Positions 26,273 through 34,634 of a stretch of DNA of 64,000 nt are shown piece by piece. Source of the DNA: Sphingopyxis sp. PAMC25046 (lineage in GTDB: Bacteria; Pseudomonadota; Alphaproteobacteria; Sphingomonadales; Sphingomonadaceae); NCBI RefSeq assembly GCF_004795895.1, contig NZ_CP039250.1, positions 3,906,001 to 3,970,000 on the forward strand. The letters run 5' to 3'. The first letter of the stretch is position 1, and the number at the start of each line of letters is the position of its first letter. Below the pieces are notes generated by a model. That model had not been told where the DNA came from and made no database searches. It saw only the letters and a list, made by a program, of their open reading frames with translations. Both the position numbers and the translations under genes were made by a program.

Positions 26273-27493
26273 ATGCGCAACAGCTTCCTTTTCACCTCCG
26301 AAAGCGTGTCGGAGGGGCACCCCGACAAGGTCGCCGACCAGATTTCGGATTCGATCGTCGACCTGTTCCTGTCGAAGGATCCCGAGGCGCGCGTGGCGTG
26401 CGAAACGCTGACGACGACGCAGCTTGTCGTGCTCGCGGGCGAGATTCGCTGCAAGGGCGTGTTCGAAAATGACGCTTGGGCGCCGGGCGCGCTCGAGGAG
26501 ATCGAGGCGACGGTCCGCAACACTGTGCGCGAGATCGGCTACGAGCAGTCGGGCTTCCACTGGCAGAGCTTCCGCTTCGAGAACAACCTTCATGGCCAGT
26601 CGGCGCATATTGCACAGGGCGTCGACGAAAGCGGCGACAAGGACGAAGGGGCGGGCGACCAAGGGATCATGTTCGGCTATGCGTCGGATGAGACCCCCGA
26701 TTTAATGCCCGCGACGCTCGATTACAGCCACAAGATTCTCGAGCGCATGGCCGCCGACCGCAAGGCGGGCACTGCGCCCTTCCTCGAGCCCGACACCAAG
26801 AGCCAGGTCACGCTGCGCTACGCCAACGAGCGCCCGGTCGAGGCGACCGCGATCGTCGTGTCGACGCAGCATGCACCGGGCTATTATTTCCACAATGGCG
26901 AAGGCGACGAGGCGAAATATAGCGAGCTGCGCAAATATGTCCTTGGCGTGATCGCCGATGTGCTCCCCGCCGAACTGCTCACCGCGAACACCGTCTATCA
27001 TATCAACCCGACCGGCCGCTTCGAGATCGGCGGACCCGATGGCGACGCGGGGCTGACCGGGCGCAAGATCATCGTCGACACCTATGGCGGCGCCAGCCCG
27101 CACGGCGGCGGCGCGTTCAGCGGCAAGGACCCGACCAAGGTCGACCGCTCGGCGGCCTATATCACGCGCTATCTGGCGAAGAATATCGTCGCCGCGGGCC
27201 TCGCACGCCGCTGCACGATCCAGCTCTCCTATGCGATCGGCGTCGCCGAACCGCTGTCGATCTATGTCGACCTGCACGGCACCGGCACCGTCGAGGAAGG
27301 CCGCATCGAAGCCGCAATTCCCGGGCTCGTGCGCCTGACGCCCAAGGGCATCCGCACCCACCTCGGACTCAACAAGCCGATCTATCGGCAGACCGCGGCC
27401 TACGGCCACTTCGGCCGCACCGCCGTGGGCGATGCCTTCCCGTGGGAGCGCACAGACCTCGTCGACAAGCTCAAGGCGGCGCTCGCGGCCTGA
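26273..27493 (+). CDS. metK: S-adenosylmethionine synthetase
   Basis: A 406-residue cytoplasmic enzyme making S-adenosylmethionine from methionine and ATP. Signatures are SEGHPDK (residues 13-19), [12 protein letters not shown], and the [20 protein letters not shown]-loop-like motif. It is slightly longer than the roughly 384-residue E. coli enzyme, as usual in alphaproteobacteria. GAGAAGG precedes the ATG. A palindrome upstream suggests control by the methionine cycle. The next gene, trmB, consumes SAM. Confidence 0.97.
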   Translation: MRNSFLFTSESVSEGHPDKVADQISDSIVDLFLSKDPEARVACETLTTTQLVVLAGEIRCKGVFENDAWAPGALEEIEATVRNTVREIGYEQSGFHWQSFRFENNLHGQSAHIAQGVDESGDKDEGAGDQGIMFGYASDETPDLMPATLDYSHKILERMAADRKAGTAPFLEPDTKSQVTLRYANERPVEATAIVVSTQHAPGYYFHNGEGDEAKYSELRKYVLGVIADVLPAELLTANTVYHINPTGRFEIGGPDGDAGLTGRKIIVDTYGGASPHGGGAFSGKDPTKVDRSAAYITRYLAKNIVAAGLARRCTIQLSYAIGVAEPLSIYVDLHGTGTVEEGRIEAAIPGLVRLTPKGIRTHLGLNKPIYRQTAAYGHFGRTAVGDAFPWERTDLVDKLKAALAA

Positions 27494-27500
27494 TGTGGGC

Positions 27501-27521
27501 CGGGGGCGCTTGCCGCCCCCG
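27501..27521 (+). other. GC-rich hairpin between metK and trmB
   Basis: CGGGGGCG at 27501-27508 pairs with CGCCCCCG at 27514-27521 around a 5-base loop. No T-run follows, so it is not a full intrinsic terminator; it could weaken read-through or protect the metK mRNA end. Confidence 0.5.
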
Positions 27522-27545
27522 CTTCGCCGCGCTAACGGGCGCGGC

Positions 27546-28259
27546 ATGACTGCGCATAAACCCGGCGATCCGACCACCCTCAACCGCCTTTACGGCCGTT
27601 CGAAGGGCAAGCCGCTGCGCGCGGGGCAGCAGGATCTGGTCGATACGCTGTTGCCGCAGATCGCGGTTCCCGAAGTTGGCGAAGTTTCCGCGGAGCGTCT
27701 GTTCGGGCAGGCATGTCCGTTGCATTTTGAAATCGGTTTTGGCGGCGGCGAGCATATGGCGGGGCGCGCCGACATGCTGCCCGACCATGGCTTCATCGGC
27801 GCCGAGCCGTTCATCAACGGCGTGGCGCAGGCGTTGGTCCATGTCGCGGGCGATCATGGCGCCAGCCTGCCGCTCGGCAACGTCCGCATCCACCATGGCG
27901 ACGCGCTGGAGGTGCTGCGGCGGATTCCCGACGGCGCGCTGTCTTTCGCCTATCTGCTCCACCCCGACCCCTGGCCCAAGGCGCGCCACGCCAAGCGGCG
28001 GATGATGAACGACGGCCCGCTCGACCTGATCGCGGCGAAACTGAAGCCCGGCGGCGAGTTCCGCTTCGGCACCGACCATCCCATCTATCTGCAGCACGCG
28101 CTGATGGTGATGCGCCGCCACCGCCACCAGTATGAATGGCTGGCGAAGGACGCGCGCGATTTCCAGCAGCGCCCGGGCGGCTGGCCCGAAACGCGCTACG
28201 AAGCCAAGGCGCGCGCGCAGGGGCACGAGGTCTGGTATTTCCGCTACCGGCGGATCTAG
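27546..28259 (+). CDS. trmB: tRNA (guanine-N7-)-methyltransferase
   Basis: A 237-residue SAM-dependent enzyme that methylates G46 of tRNAs. The N-terminal RLYGRSKGKPLRAGQ, the SAM site LHFEIGFGGGEH, FIGAEPFINGV and the catalytic HPDPWPKARHAKRR are classic TrmB motifs; RFGTDHPIY and TRYEAKARAQGHEVWYFRY follow near the end. The ATG at 27546 is chosen because upstream in-frame sequence is low-complexity and overlaps metK. Convergent with a 45-codon frame sharing CTAG. Confidence 0.94.
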   Translation: MTAHKPGDPTTLNRLYGRSKGKPLRAGQQDLVDTLLPQIAVPEVGEVSAERLFGQACPLHFEIGFGGGEHMAGRADMLPDHGFIGAEPFINGVAQALVHVAGDHGASLPLGNVRIHHGDALEVLRRIPDGALSFAYLLHPDPWPKARHAKRRMMNDGPLDLIAAKLKPGGEFRFGTDHPIYLQHALMVMRRHRHQYEWLAKDARDFQQRPGGWPETRYEAKARAQGHEVWYFRYRRI

Positions 28260-28393
28260 TCCCTGGATTCGGGTTTCGCGGCCCTGGCCTGCCGCAGCCG
28301 ATTCTCGCGCATCGCGAGTTCTTCGTAGCGGCAAAGCGGCACCGGAGGCTTCGCGGCGCGGGATGTTTCGCGGCGGGGTTTCTTGCCGGGCAT
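28256..28393 (-). CDS. Possible small basic protein (45 aa)
   Basis: A 45-codon frame from ATG at 28393 to TAG at 28256-28258. The product is strongly basic (MPGKKPRRETSRAAKPP... RENRLRQARAAKPESRD), with no membrane segment. Support: it fills an otherwise empty gap, ends in the same overlapping-stop arrangement (CTAG with trmB) as other convergent pairs here, and TAGGAT lies about 12 bases before the start. Against: it is short, and GC-rich DNA yields chance frames. The bidirectional terminator lies upstream of it. Confidence 0.4.
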   Translation of the reverse strand: MPGKKPRRETSRAAKPPVPLCRYEELAMRENRLRQARAAKPESRD

Positions 28394-28431
28394 GACGGCG
28401 GATCCTAACCCGCGCACCGCGCATAAACAAA

Positions 28432-28461
28432 TGGGGCGGCCTCGTGTCGAGTGCCGCCCCA
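28432..28461. terminator. Bidirectional terminator
   Basis: TGGGGCGGC at 28432-28440 pairs perfectly with GCCGCCCCA at 28453-28461, and the loop adds CTCG/CGAG. GTTTT follows on the plus side (28462-28466), and AAACAAA precedes it, giving a T-rich run on the minus strand. It can stop the trmB transcript and that of the secreted-protein gene at 28522-28857. Confidence 0.8.
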
Positions 28462-28521
28462 GTTTTGTGGATCCGTCGGGGAGAGGGAGAGGACGGTTCC
28501 GGAGATTGGTGTCTTGGTGTC

Positions 28522-28857
28522 TTAGCGCGAAGCCATCTGGCTGTCGGTTTCGACTTCGGCGACGCCGGCGATCTTGAGCGCGGCGCGGAACTGCTTGGCG
28601 GCGGCGCGTTCGTTACCCGCTTCGCACAGCTTCTTGCCGGTCGAAACGAAGCGCTTGGCGCTCGACTGCTTGCTGCCCTCGATGCCGCTCGCGGCGACAT
28701 GCGCCTGTTCGGCGAGACCGGCGCAGCGATAATCGCCGCCCGACTGGGCATAAGCGGGAGTCGCCGATGCCATCAGGCCGGTAAAAGCGAGCGCCGAGGC
28801 GGCGACGACGGCAAAGGCGGTGGGAAAGCGGCGGAAAGAGGAGAGCTGATAGGCCAT
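28522..28857 (-). CDS. Small secreted protein of unknown function
   Basis: A 111-residue protein with a clear signal peptide: RRFPTAFAVVAASALAFTGLMASATPAYA, with cleavage expected before QSGG. The mature part is small and helical, with two cysteines (YRCAGL, KKLCEAG) that could form a disulfide, and ends in a tetratricopeptide-like helix pair (NERAAAKQFRAALKIAGVAEVE). AAAGGA precedes the ATG at 28857; a longer in-frame start at 28887 would misplace the signal peptide. Divergent from the LysR gene, with a shared inverted repeat between. Function unknown. Confidence 0.8.
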   Translation of the reverse strand: MAYQLSSFRRFPTAFAVVAASALAFTGLMASATPAYAQSGGDYRCAGLAEQAHVAASGIEGSKQSSAKRFVSTGKKLCEAGNERAAAKQFRAALKIAGVAEVETDSQMASR

Positions 28858-28883
28858 GGGAGAGGTTCCTTTCGTTTCGTTGT

Positions 28884-28906
28884 GCAACCTTTATAGGCGC
28901 GGTTGC
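28884..28906. promoter_or_regulatory. Inverted repeat between divergent genes, candidate LysR site
   Basis: GCAACC at 28884-28889 and GGTTGC at 28901-28906 are perfect complements around an 11-base spacer, the geometry expected of LysR-type binding sites. It lies between the secreted-protein gene and the LysR gene and touches a TTGCGC (28903-28908) that could be the -35 of a promoter with TATAAT at 28924-28929. Confidence 0.5.
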
Positions 28907-28923
28907 GCACTTAGATAATCCTC

Positions 28924-28929
28924 TATAAT
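28924..28929 (+). promoter_or_regulatory. Candidate -10 box of the LysR gene
   Basis: TATAAT matches the -10 consensus exactly and lies 11 bases before the TTG start at 28941. The nearest -35 is TTGCGC at 28903-28908 (15-bp spacing, short). Transcription from here would give an untranslated leader of only about 5 bases. Confidence 0.4.
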
Positions 28930-28940
28930 CTGCAAGTGCT

Positions 28941-29867
28941 TTGAAGCAGGATTTAACAATCCCCCAAGGGGCGCTCGACGGGATCGAAGCCTTCCTGCGT
29001 GTCGCGGAAAGGCGCAGCTTTTCCGCCGCCGCCGCCGACCTCGGCGTCTCCCCCTCCGCGATCAGCCAGACGGTCAAGGCGCTCGAAGCGCGCGTCGGCG
29101 CGCCCCTGTTCATGCGCACGACGCGCAGCGTCGGCCTGACGCAAGCGGGCGAGATGTTCCTCGAACGCGCGGCGCCCGCCTATACCGGGCTGGCCGACGC
29201 CTATGAAGCGGCGCGCAACCTCGGCAACCGGCCCGCGGGGCGGCTGCGGATCAATTTGATGCGCGGCGCGGTGCAGCCTTTGTTCGAGCCGATCATCGCG
29301 GGTTTTTGCGAAACCTATCCCGATATCGAACTCGAGATCTACGCCGACGATGCGCTGGCCGACCTTAGCGCCGGGGGTTTCGACGCCGGGGTGCGGATGG
29401 GCGAATCGCTCGACGCCGACGTGATCGCCGTCCGCCTGACCGGCCCCTTCCGTTTCGTCGTCGCGGCGGCGCCCGCCTATCTGGCGAAGCACGGCCGCCC
29501 CGAAACCCCCGAGGAGCTGCGCGACCATCGCTGCGTCCGCTTTCGCCTCGCGACCGGGGCGCTGATGCCGTGGACGTTCGAGAAGGGAAACCGCGAATAT
29601 GACGTCAGCGTCACCGGGCCGGTGATCGTCAACGACTGGATCGCCGCGCTGGTCGCGATCCGCGCCGGCGTCGCGATGGGCATGATGGCCGAACCGATGG
29701 CGAAGGCAATGGTGGAAAACGGCGAGCTCGAACTGGTGCTCACCGACTATGCGTCGGCGACCTCGGGCCTCTTCCTCTATTATCCCGGCCGCAAACAGGT
29801 GATGCCCAAGCTGCGCGCCTTCATCGATTATGTGCGTGAGTATCTGCCCGACGAGATCTCCGCCTAG
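28941..29867 (+). CDS. LysR-family transcriptional regulator
   Basis: A 308-residue LysR-type regulator. The helix-turn-helix is at about residues 13-70 (LDGIEAFLRVAERRSFSAAAADLGVSPSAISQTVKALEARVGAPLFMRTTR), followed by the periplasmic-binding-like effector domain. The sequence most resembles the CrgA/AaeR-like group with RTTRSVGLTQAG. The only plausible start is TTG at 28941; the first in-frame ATG is inside the DNA-binding domain. Its natural target is the divergent secreted-protein gene. Effector unknown. Confidence 0.92.
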   Translation: MKQDLTIPQGALDGIEAFLRVAERRSFSAAAADLGVSPSAISQTVKALEARVGAPLFMRTTRSVGLTQAGEMFLERAAPAYTGLADAYEAARNLGNRPAGRLRINLMRGAVQPLFEPIIAGFCETYPDIELEIYADDALADLSAGGFDAGVRMGESLDADVIAVRLTGPFRFVVAAAPAYLAKHGRPETPEELRDHRCVRFRLATGALMPWTFEKGNREYDVSVTGPVIVNDWIAALVAIRAGVAMGMMAEPMAKAMVENGELELVLTDYASATSGLFLYYPGRKQVMPKLRAFIDYVREYLPDEISA

Positions 29868-29899
29868 GACCGGCCGACATTCAGCCCCCGGCGGCCTGC

Positions 29900-29979
29900 A
29901 AATGGCGGCCTTCCGCGCTTCCGGTGCTCACGTGCAAAAAGCACGCTGCGCTCCGGGTCACGGAAAACCACCATTTTCG
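29900..29979. repeat. Palindromic repeat, family F
   Basis: AAATGGCGG at 29900-29908 faces CCACCATTTT near 29968-29977, with inner pairs TTCCG/CGGAA, TCCGG/CCGGG and CGTGC/GCACG around AAAAA. The element fills the space after the LysR gene. I see one copy in this window. The rest of the 271-bp gap before 30139 holds the leader described next. Confidence 0.7.
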
Positions 29980-30060
29980 ACTCACCGGGAGCTGAATCTC
30001 AACCCGTCCTGAAGGCTGTCCCCTCGATAATCGGCCCGGCGCGGAAACAAATCCCTTTGC

Positions 30061-30129
30061 CGCCAGCAGAAAAATTGGGCTGGCGCATTGCCCCAAATCG
30101 CGGCAGCAAGTTGTCAACTAAATGAGTTG
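30061..30129 (+). promoter_or_regulatory. Structured leader before the TSUP transporter gene
   Basis: CGCCAGC at 30061-30067 pairs perfectly with GCTGGCG at 30079-30085 around an A-rich 11-base loop. TTGG at 30075-30078 in that loop could pair with CCAA at 30093-30096 beyond the stem, an H-type pseudoknot. A second hairpin, CAACT (30115-30119)/AGTTG (30125-30129), lies 9 bases before the start codon near the ribosome-binding site. This could be a cis-regulatory RNA; no known class is assigned. Confidence 0.35.
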
Positions 30130-30138
30130 GGATGAATC

Positions 30139-30906
30139 ATGATCGATCTTGCGGCCATCGACTTTACCGCACTCCTGCCGTTCATCCTGATCGGTTTTGC
30201 GGCGCAGCTCGTCGACGGCGCGCTCGGCATGGCATTCGGGGTGATCTGTAACACGCTGCTCGTTGCCGTGCTCGGCGTCCCGCCCGCCACCGCGTCGGCG
30301 CGCATCCATGTCGTCGAGATTTTCACCACCGGCGTGTCGGGGCTGAGCCATGTGTTCCACCGCAACATCGACTGGCCGCTCTTCTTTCGCCTGCTCGTCC
30401 CCGGGGTGATCGGCGGGGTGCTCGGCGCCTATGTGCTGTCGTCGCTGCACGCCGAGGTCGTGAAGCCCTTCGTGCTCGGCTATCTCGTTCTGATCGGGAT
30501 CTGGTTGCTGATCCGCGGCGTGCTCTATCCGCCCAAATTTTCGAAGCCCAAGGTCGTCGGCCCGCTCGCGGTGGTCGGCGGCTTTCTCGACGCCGCGGGC
30601 GGCGGCGGCTGGGGCCCGGTCGTGACCTCGAACCTGCTCGTCCAGGGCGGCGAACCGCGCAAGGTCGTCGGCACGGTGAACAGCGTCGAATTCTTCCTCG
30701 CGGTCGCGGTCTCGCTCGCCTTTATCTGGCACCTCGGTATCGACGATATTCTCGGCCCGACGCTCGGCCTGATCATCGGCGGCGTCGTCGCCGCACCGAT
30801 CGGCGCGATGATGGCGAAACGCTTCTCGCCGAAGGTCATGCTGATGCTGGTCGGCGTCGTGCTGACCGCGACGAGCGCGTTCGGGCTGTACAAGGCGCTG
30901 GTTTGA
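30139..30906 (+). CDS. TauE/SafE (TSUP) family anion exporter
   Basis: A 255-residue inner-membrane protein with seven to eight helices in two repeated halves. The repeat signatures are GFAAQLVDGALGMAFGVICNTLL in the first half and GFLDAAGGGGWGPVVTSNLL in the second. TSUP proteins move sulfite, sulfate, sulfoacetate or similar anions. The gene is single, with a structured leader upstream and a repeat island downstream; no sulfur genes are adjacent. Confidence 0.92.
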   Translation: MIDLAAIDFTALLPFILIGFAAQLVDGALGMAFGVICNTLLVAVLGVPPATASARIHVVEIFTTGVSGLSHVFHRNIDWPLFFRLLVPGVIGGVLGAYVLSSLHAEVVKPFVLGYLVLIGIWLLIRGVLYPPKFSKPKVVGPLAVVGGFLDAAGGGGWGPVVTSNLLVQGGEPRKVVGTVNSVEFFLAVAVSLAFIWHLGIDDILGPTLGLIIGGVVAAPIGAMMAKRFSPKVMLMLVGVVLTATSAFGLYKALV

Positions 30907-30952
30907 CGGTCGTGACGGCGGGTTACGGCCGGTTGCGGACCTGTCCTGCATC

Positions 30953-31026
30953 GTCATCACCCCGGACTTGATCCGAGGTCCATGACGTCCGCGCCGCAGT
31001 GGATCCCGGATCAAGTCCGGGATGAC
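30953..31026. repeat. Palindromic repeat, family B copy 2
   Basis: CACCCCGGACTTGATCCGAG at the left and GGATCAAGTCCGGGATGAC at the right form the same element as 17999-18088 and 54297-54382, with a shorter central spacer. It is followed at 31038-31054 by the 17-bp block also seen at 17831-17847. It lies between the TSUP gene and the small membrane protein gene, both ending here. Confidence 0.85.
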
Positions 31027-31128
31027 GAAGGACCGAACGACCGGTAGTTGCCATTGCCCACCCCGGAAACCGCCGACGGGGCCTCAGGCGGCGCACGGCC
31101 GCCCTCTCCAACCGGCGTTCAGTCCGAA

Positions 31129-31362
31129 TTACCTGATCTTGTCGCGGTTCGCATAGAGCAGCGCGGCGATCACCGCGGCCGAGCCGATGCCGATGCCCGC
31201 TGCGGCGGCGGTTTTCCAGCCACGCTTGCCCTTTGCGGCTTCCCGGTCGGCCGCCTCGGCGGCGTCGGCCGCTTCCTTTTGCTGCTGCAACTCGCGCGAG
31301 GCGCGCAGCACTTCATTTTCTTCTTCCTCTTCGGGCGGGGGAGGCGGCACTTGGTCGGTCAT
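31129..31362 (-). CDS. Small single-helix membrane protein
   Basis: A 77-residue protein. The N-terminal half is Pro/Glu-rich and then helical and charged (VPPPPPEEEEENEVLRASRELQQQKEAADAAEAADREAAK, likely coiled coil). One transmembrane helix, TAAAAGIGIGSAAVIAALLYA, sits near the C-terminus with a short NRDKIR tail. Composition is typical of sphingomonad small membrane proteins without known function. It lies downstream of ald on the same strand (21 bp gap), so the two are probably one transcript. Confidence 0.72.
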   Translation of the reverse strand: MTDQVPPPPPEEEEENEVLRASRELQQQKEAADAAEAADREAAKGKRGWKTAAAAGIGIGSAAVIAALLYANRDKIR

Positions 31363-31383
31363 CGTCTCTGTCGTTCCTTGTTG

Positions 31384-32499
31384 TCAGGCGAGTGCCTGTT
31401 CGACAGGCACATAATCGGTTCCGATCGCTTCGGCTACGGCCTCGAACGTCACCTTACCGTTCCAAACGTTCAAACCCTGCGCAAGATGCACGTCGCGTTT
31501 CAAAGCCTCTTTCCAGCCGAGGTCGGCGATGCGGAGTGCATGCGGCAGAGTGACGTTGTTGAGCGCATAGGTGCTGGTGCGCGCGACCGCGCCCGGCATG
31601 TTCGCGACCGCATAATGGACGATGCCGTCAACCACATAGGTCGGGTCGGCATGGGTGGTCGCGTGGCTGGTCTCGAAACAGCCCCCCTGGTCGATCGCGA
31701 CGTCGACGAGCACCGAGCCGGGGCGCATCGTGCCGAGCATCTCGCGCGTCACCAGCTTGGGCGCCTCGGCGCCGGGGATCAGCACCGCGCCGATGACGAG
31801 GTCGGCCTCGGCGACGCATTCGGCGAGGTTGGCGCGGTTCGAGAAACGCGTCTTTGCCCGCGCCTCGAAAAAGGTGCCGACGCGTTCGAGCACTTCGGGA
31901 TCGCGGTCGAGGATGGTGACGTCGGCGCCGAGACCCGCCGCCATCTGCGCCGCGTTGAAGCCGACCACGCCGCCGCCGATCACGCAGATCTTGCCCGGCG
32001 CCACGCCCGGAACGCCGCCGAGCAGTACGCCGCGGCCGCCATGCGCCTTTTCGAGCGCGGTCGCACCGGCCTGGATCGACATGCGGCCCGCAACCTGGCT
32101 CATCGGTTTCAAAAGCGGCAGCCCACCGTGCGGGCTGGTGACGGTTTCATAGGCGATGCAGACGGCGCCCGACTTCATCAGGTCGCGCGTCTGGTCGGGA
32201 TCCGGCGCGAGGTGGAGATAGGTATAGAGGATCTGGCCGTCGCGCAGCATCGCGCGTTCGACCGGCTGTGGTTCCTTGACCTTCACGACCATGTCGCACT
32301 GCGCGAAAATCTCTTCGGCGGTCGCGACGATCTCGGCACCCGCCTGTTCGTAGAAGCGGTCGTGCGCGCCGATGCCTTCGCCCGCGCCGGTCTGGACGAG
32401 CACGCGGTGGCCGTGAACGACGAGTTCGCGCGCGCTTTCGGGGGTCAGGCCGACGCGATATTCGTGATTCTTGATTTCCTTGGGGGTGCCGATGATCAT
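31384..32499 (-). CDS. ald: Alanine dehydrogenase
   Basis: A 371-residue NAD-dependent enzyme converting L-alanine to pyruvate and ammonia. [20 protein letters not shown] is the family N-terminus; catalytic Lys is in VVKVKEPQP and His in YLHLAPD. The NAD site is [28 protein letters not shown], and [18 protein letters not shown] is characteristic. The ATG at 32499 follows GGAGAG. It is divergent from an Lrp/AsnC regulator, the classical AldR-ald arrangement in which alanine induces the gene. Confidence 0.96.
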   Translation of the reverse strand: MIIGTPKEIKNHEYRVGLTPESARELVVHGHRVLVQTGAGEGIGAHDRFYEQAGAEIVATAEEIFAQCDMVVKVKEPQPVERAMLRDGQILYTYLHLAPDPDQTRDLMKSGAVCIAYETVTSPHGGLPLLKPMSQVAGRMSIQAGATALEKAHGGRGVLLGGVPGVAPGKICVIGGGVVGFNAAQMAAGLGADVTILDRDPEVLERVGTFFEARAKTRFSNRANLAECVAEADLVIGAVLIPGAEAPKLVTREMLGTMRPGSVLVDVAIDQGGCFETSHATTHADPTYVVDGIVHYAVANMPGAVARTSTYALNNVTLPHALRIADLGWKEALKRDVHLAQGLNVWNGKVTFEAVAEAIGTDYVPVEQALA

Positions 32500-32542
32500 G
32501 GTCGCTCTCCGAATATTGATGTCGCCGACGGTCGTCCTGCGC

Positions 32543-32561
32543 CGCCGAAAACTTGTCGGCG
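32543..32561. promoter_or_regulatory. Inverted repeat in the ald/lrp gap
   Basis: CGCCGA at 32543-32548 and TCGGCG at 32556-32561 are perfect complements around 7 bases. It lies 44 bp upstream of the ald start, in the leader or promoter. It may be an RNA hairpin rather than a protein site. Confidence 0.35.
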
Positions 32562-32617
32562 CTTTTAGCAGAAATGCCCCGCGAGGTGCTTGCATATGCC
32601 GCCCGGATTCGCGAGGA

Positions 32618-32638
32618 TTACGCACGGATTATGCGTGA
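32618..32638. promoter_or_regulatory. Near-palindrome before lrp, candidate Lrp/AldR site
   Basis: TTACGCA at 32618-32624 faces TGCGTGA at 32632-32638 across 7 bases, with a perfect ACGCA/TGCGT core. It lies 20 bp before the regulator start and could mediate autoregulation and control of ald. The 8-bp palindrome GCATATGC at 32592-32599 lies in the same gap. Confidence 0.45.
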
Positions 32639-32657
32639 AATGGCCCGAGGACGCACA

Positions 32658-33125
32658 ATGATCGACCGAATCGACGCAAAGCTGCTCGACTTGCTGCAAC
32701 GCACCGGCCCGCGTCCAGCCGCGGAGCTGGGCGATATCGTCGGGCTTTCGGCCTCGGCGTGCCATCGCCGCATCCGGGCGCTCGAGGCGGCGGGGATCAT
32801 CACGGGCTATACCGCGAGGCTCGACCCCGAGAGCATCGGGCTGGGCCTCGACGTCTTCGTCGACATCAGCCTGACGTCGCAGAGCGAGGAGGCGCTGACC
32901 GCGTTCGAAAGCGCGGTCAAAAGCTTCGACGAGATATTGGAATGCCAGCTGCTTTCGGGTGCGTCGGATTACCGGCTGCGCGTCGCGGCGCGCAATGTCG
33001 CCGATTTCGACCGATTGCACCGCCACTGCCTGTCGCGCCTGCCCGGCGTTGCGGCGATGCATAGTGCCTTTGCGCTGCGCACGATCAAGGCGTTCGAGGG
33101 CTATCCGGTCCCTGCGGCCGGTTAA
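32658..33125 (+). CDS. Lrp/AsnC-family regulator, probable ald regulator
   Basis: A 155-residue Lrp-type protein. The N-terminal helix-turn-helix is [47 protein letters not shown], followed by an RAM effector domain ([45 protein letters not shown]). The ATG at 32658 is chosen because it gives the family N-terminus and follows GAGG; in-frame starts at 32553 and 32631 would add residues not seen in the family. Position divergent from ald argues that it senses alanine. Confidence 0.92.
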   Translation: MIDRIDAKLLDLLQRTGPRPAAELGDIVGLSASACHRRIRALEAAGIITGYTARLDPESIGLGLDVFVDISLTSQSEEALTAFESAVKSFDEILECQLLSGASDYRLRVAARNVADFDRLHRHCLSRLPGVAAMHSAFALRTIKAFEGYPVPAAG

Positions 33126-33228
33126 CACCGCCTTTACCACTTCTATCGCATATCCCGTTCACCAGTTCCGCGGGATGCGTGGCGAGCGGCAGACTAGCGC
33201 GTTTGGGATCGATCAGGAAGCCAAGATC

Positions 33229-34581
33229 ATGGTGAAGGAAAATCCGATTCATAAGCAGCAGATCGATCCGATTTTGATGTCGGAACGTTTTCCCTTTTAC
33301 GATCTCGACGGCCAGCTCGCCGCGTGCGGGGCCGAAATCCACACGATCATCGCCGGCCGCGAGGATGCGGTCGCGCGCGCCTATTGGGACGCGTTCAACA
33401 AGCTGCCGAGCGTCGACCGCAAGGTCGAAGGCGAGCTTTACGACAGCTATGTCCGCGGCAGCGCACGCCATACCTTCACCAAATATGCCGACGCCGCGGG
33501 GCAGGAGGTCGCGACGATCGCGTGCCAAAACACGCATATGGCGCGGCGCGTGAAGCTGCCGCTCGCCTCGGTCATGTCGTGCATCGCCGAGAGCCATCGC
33601 CTGACGATCGAATATGTCGTCGAGGCGTGCGTCGGCGATGCCGAGCGGCTCGCGCGGCTGACGAGCGCGATCAACCGTCTCGCGCTGCTCGAATTCGACA
33701 TCATGCAGCGTTATGCGGCGAAGCTCGACCGCGCGGTGTTTTCGAGCGAGCGGCAGACGCTCGCGGGCGATTTCGACCGTTCGATCGCCTCGCTGGTGCA
33801 GGATACCGACGGCGTGCGCGAACAGCTCGCACGACAGGCGGCCTCGGCCGACCAGGCGGCGAAGGGCATGATCGCCAAGACGAGCGAAGTCGCCGCCGCA
33901 TCCGAACAGTCGGCGATGGCGATGCGCGAGGCCGCGTCGACCGCCGCGGGGCTGATCCGTGCGATCGAGGATGCGCGCAGCGAAGTCGAAGCATCGGCGA
34001 GTGTCGCGACGCGCGCGTCCGAACAGGCGGGCGAAGCCGTCGCCATGTCCGAAACGCTGTCGCACCACGCCGAATCGATCGAATCGATCCTCGGCCTGAT
34101 CCGCGAGATCGCGGGGCAGACCAATCTTCTCGCGCTCAACGCCACGATCGAGGCGGCGCGCGCGGGCGAATCGGGCCGCGGCTTTGCCGTCGTCGCGCAG
34201 GAGGTGAAGAGCCTTGCCAACGAAACCGCGCGCGCGACCGACGATATCGCAGGCAAGATCACCGCGATCCAGCAGGCGACGCGGGGGTCGGTGAGCGCGA
34301 ACCAGTCGATCCAGCAGACGATCGTCGAGGTGCAGACCTCGGCGCAGCGCATCCGCGACGCGATGGACGCGCAGGCGCAGACGGTCACCTCGATCACCGC
34401 CGCCGTCGACGAGACCGCGCTCGCCGCCGACAGCATGTCGTCGACGATCGCGAGCATCCGCAACGATTCGGGCATGGTCGCGAACGAGATCAGCGTGCTG
34501 AGCCAGGAATTCGCCAAGATGGGCGGGCGCCTCCAGCAGCTGGAACAGGCCGCGAGCGAATTCAGCCGCCGGGTGGCGTAA
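33229..34581 (+). CDS. Soluble globin-coupled methyl-accepting chemotaxis protein
   Basis: A 450-residue cytoplasmic chemoreceptor with no transmembrane segment. Residues about 35-165 match a globin-coupled sensor domain: the helix with candidate proximal haem ligand His103 ([16 protein letters not shown]) and the closing helix [20 protein letters not shown]. The C-terminal signalling hairpin contains [38 protein letters not shown]. It should sense O2 or another haem ligand and signal to CheA-type kinases, as HemAT does. AGGAAG precedes the ATG. No other chemotaxis gene is nearby. The C-terminus has no CheR/CheB docking pentapeptide. Confidence 0.87.
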   Translation: MVKENPIHKQQIDPILMSERFPFYDLDGQLAACGAEIHTIIAGREDAVARAYWDAFNKLPSVDRKVEGELYDSYVRGSARHTFTKYADAAGQEVATIACQNTHMARRVKLPLASVMSCIAESHRLTIEYVVEACVGDAERLARLTSAINRLALLEFDIMQRYAAKLDRAVFSSERQTLAGDFDRSIASLVQDTDGVREQLARQAASADQAAKGMIAKTSEVAAASEQSAMAMREAASTAAGLIRAIEDARSEVEASASVATRASEQAGEAVAMSETLSHHAESIESILGLIREIAGQTNLLALNATIEAARAGESGRGFAVVAQEVKSLANETARATDDIAGKITAIQQATRGSVSANQSIQQTIVEVQTSAQRIRDAMDAQAQTVTSITAAVDETALAADSMSSTIASIRNDSGMVANEISVLSQEFAKMGGRLQQLEQAASEFSRRVA

Positions 34582-34634
34582 ACACGCGCTCCTCTTTTCT
34601 TGGCAAGCCCTGCCCCGCTGCCTAAGGCGAGGGC

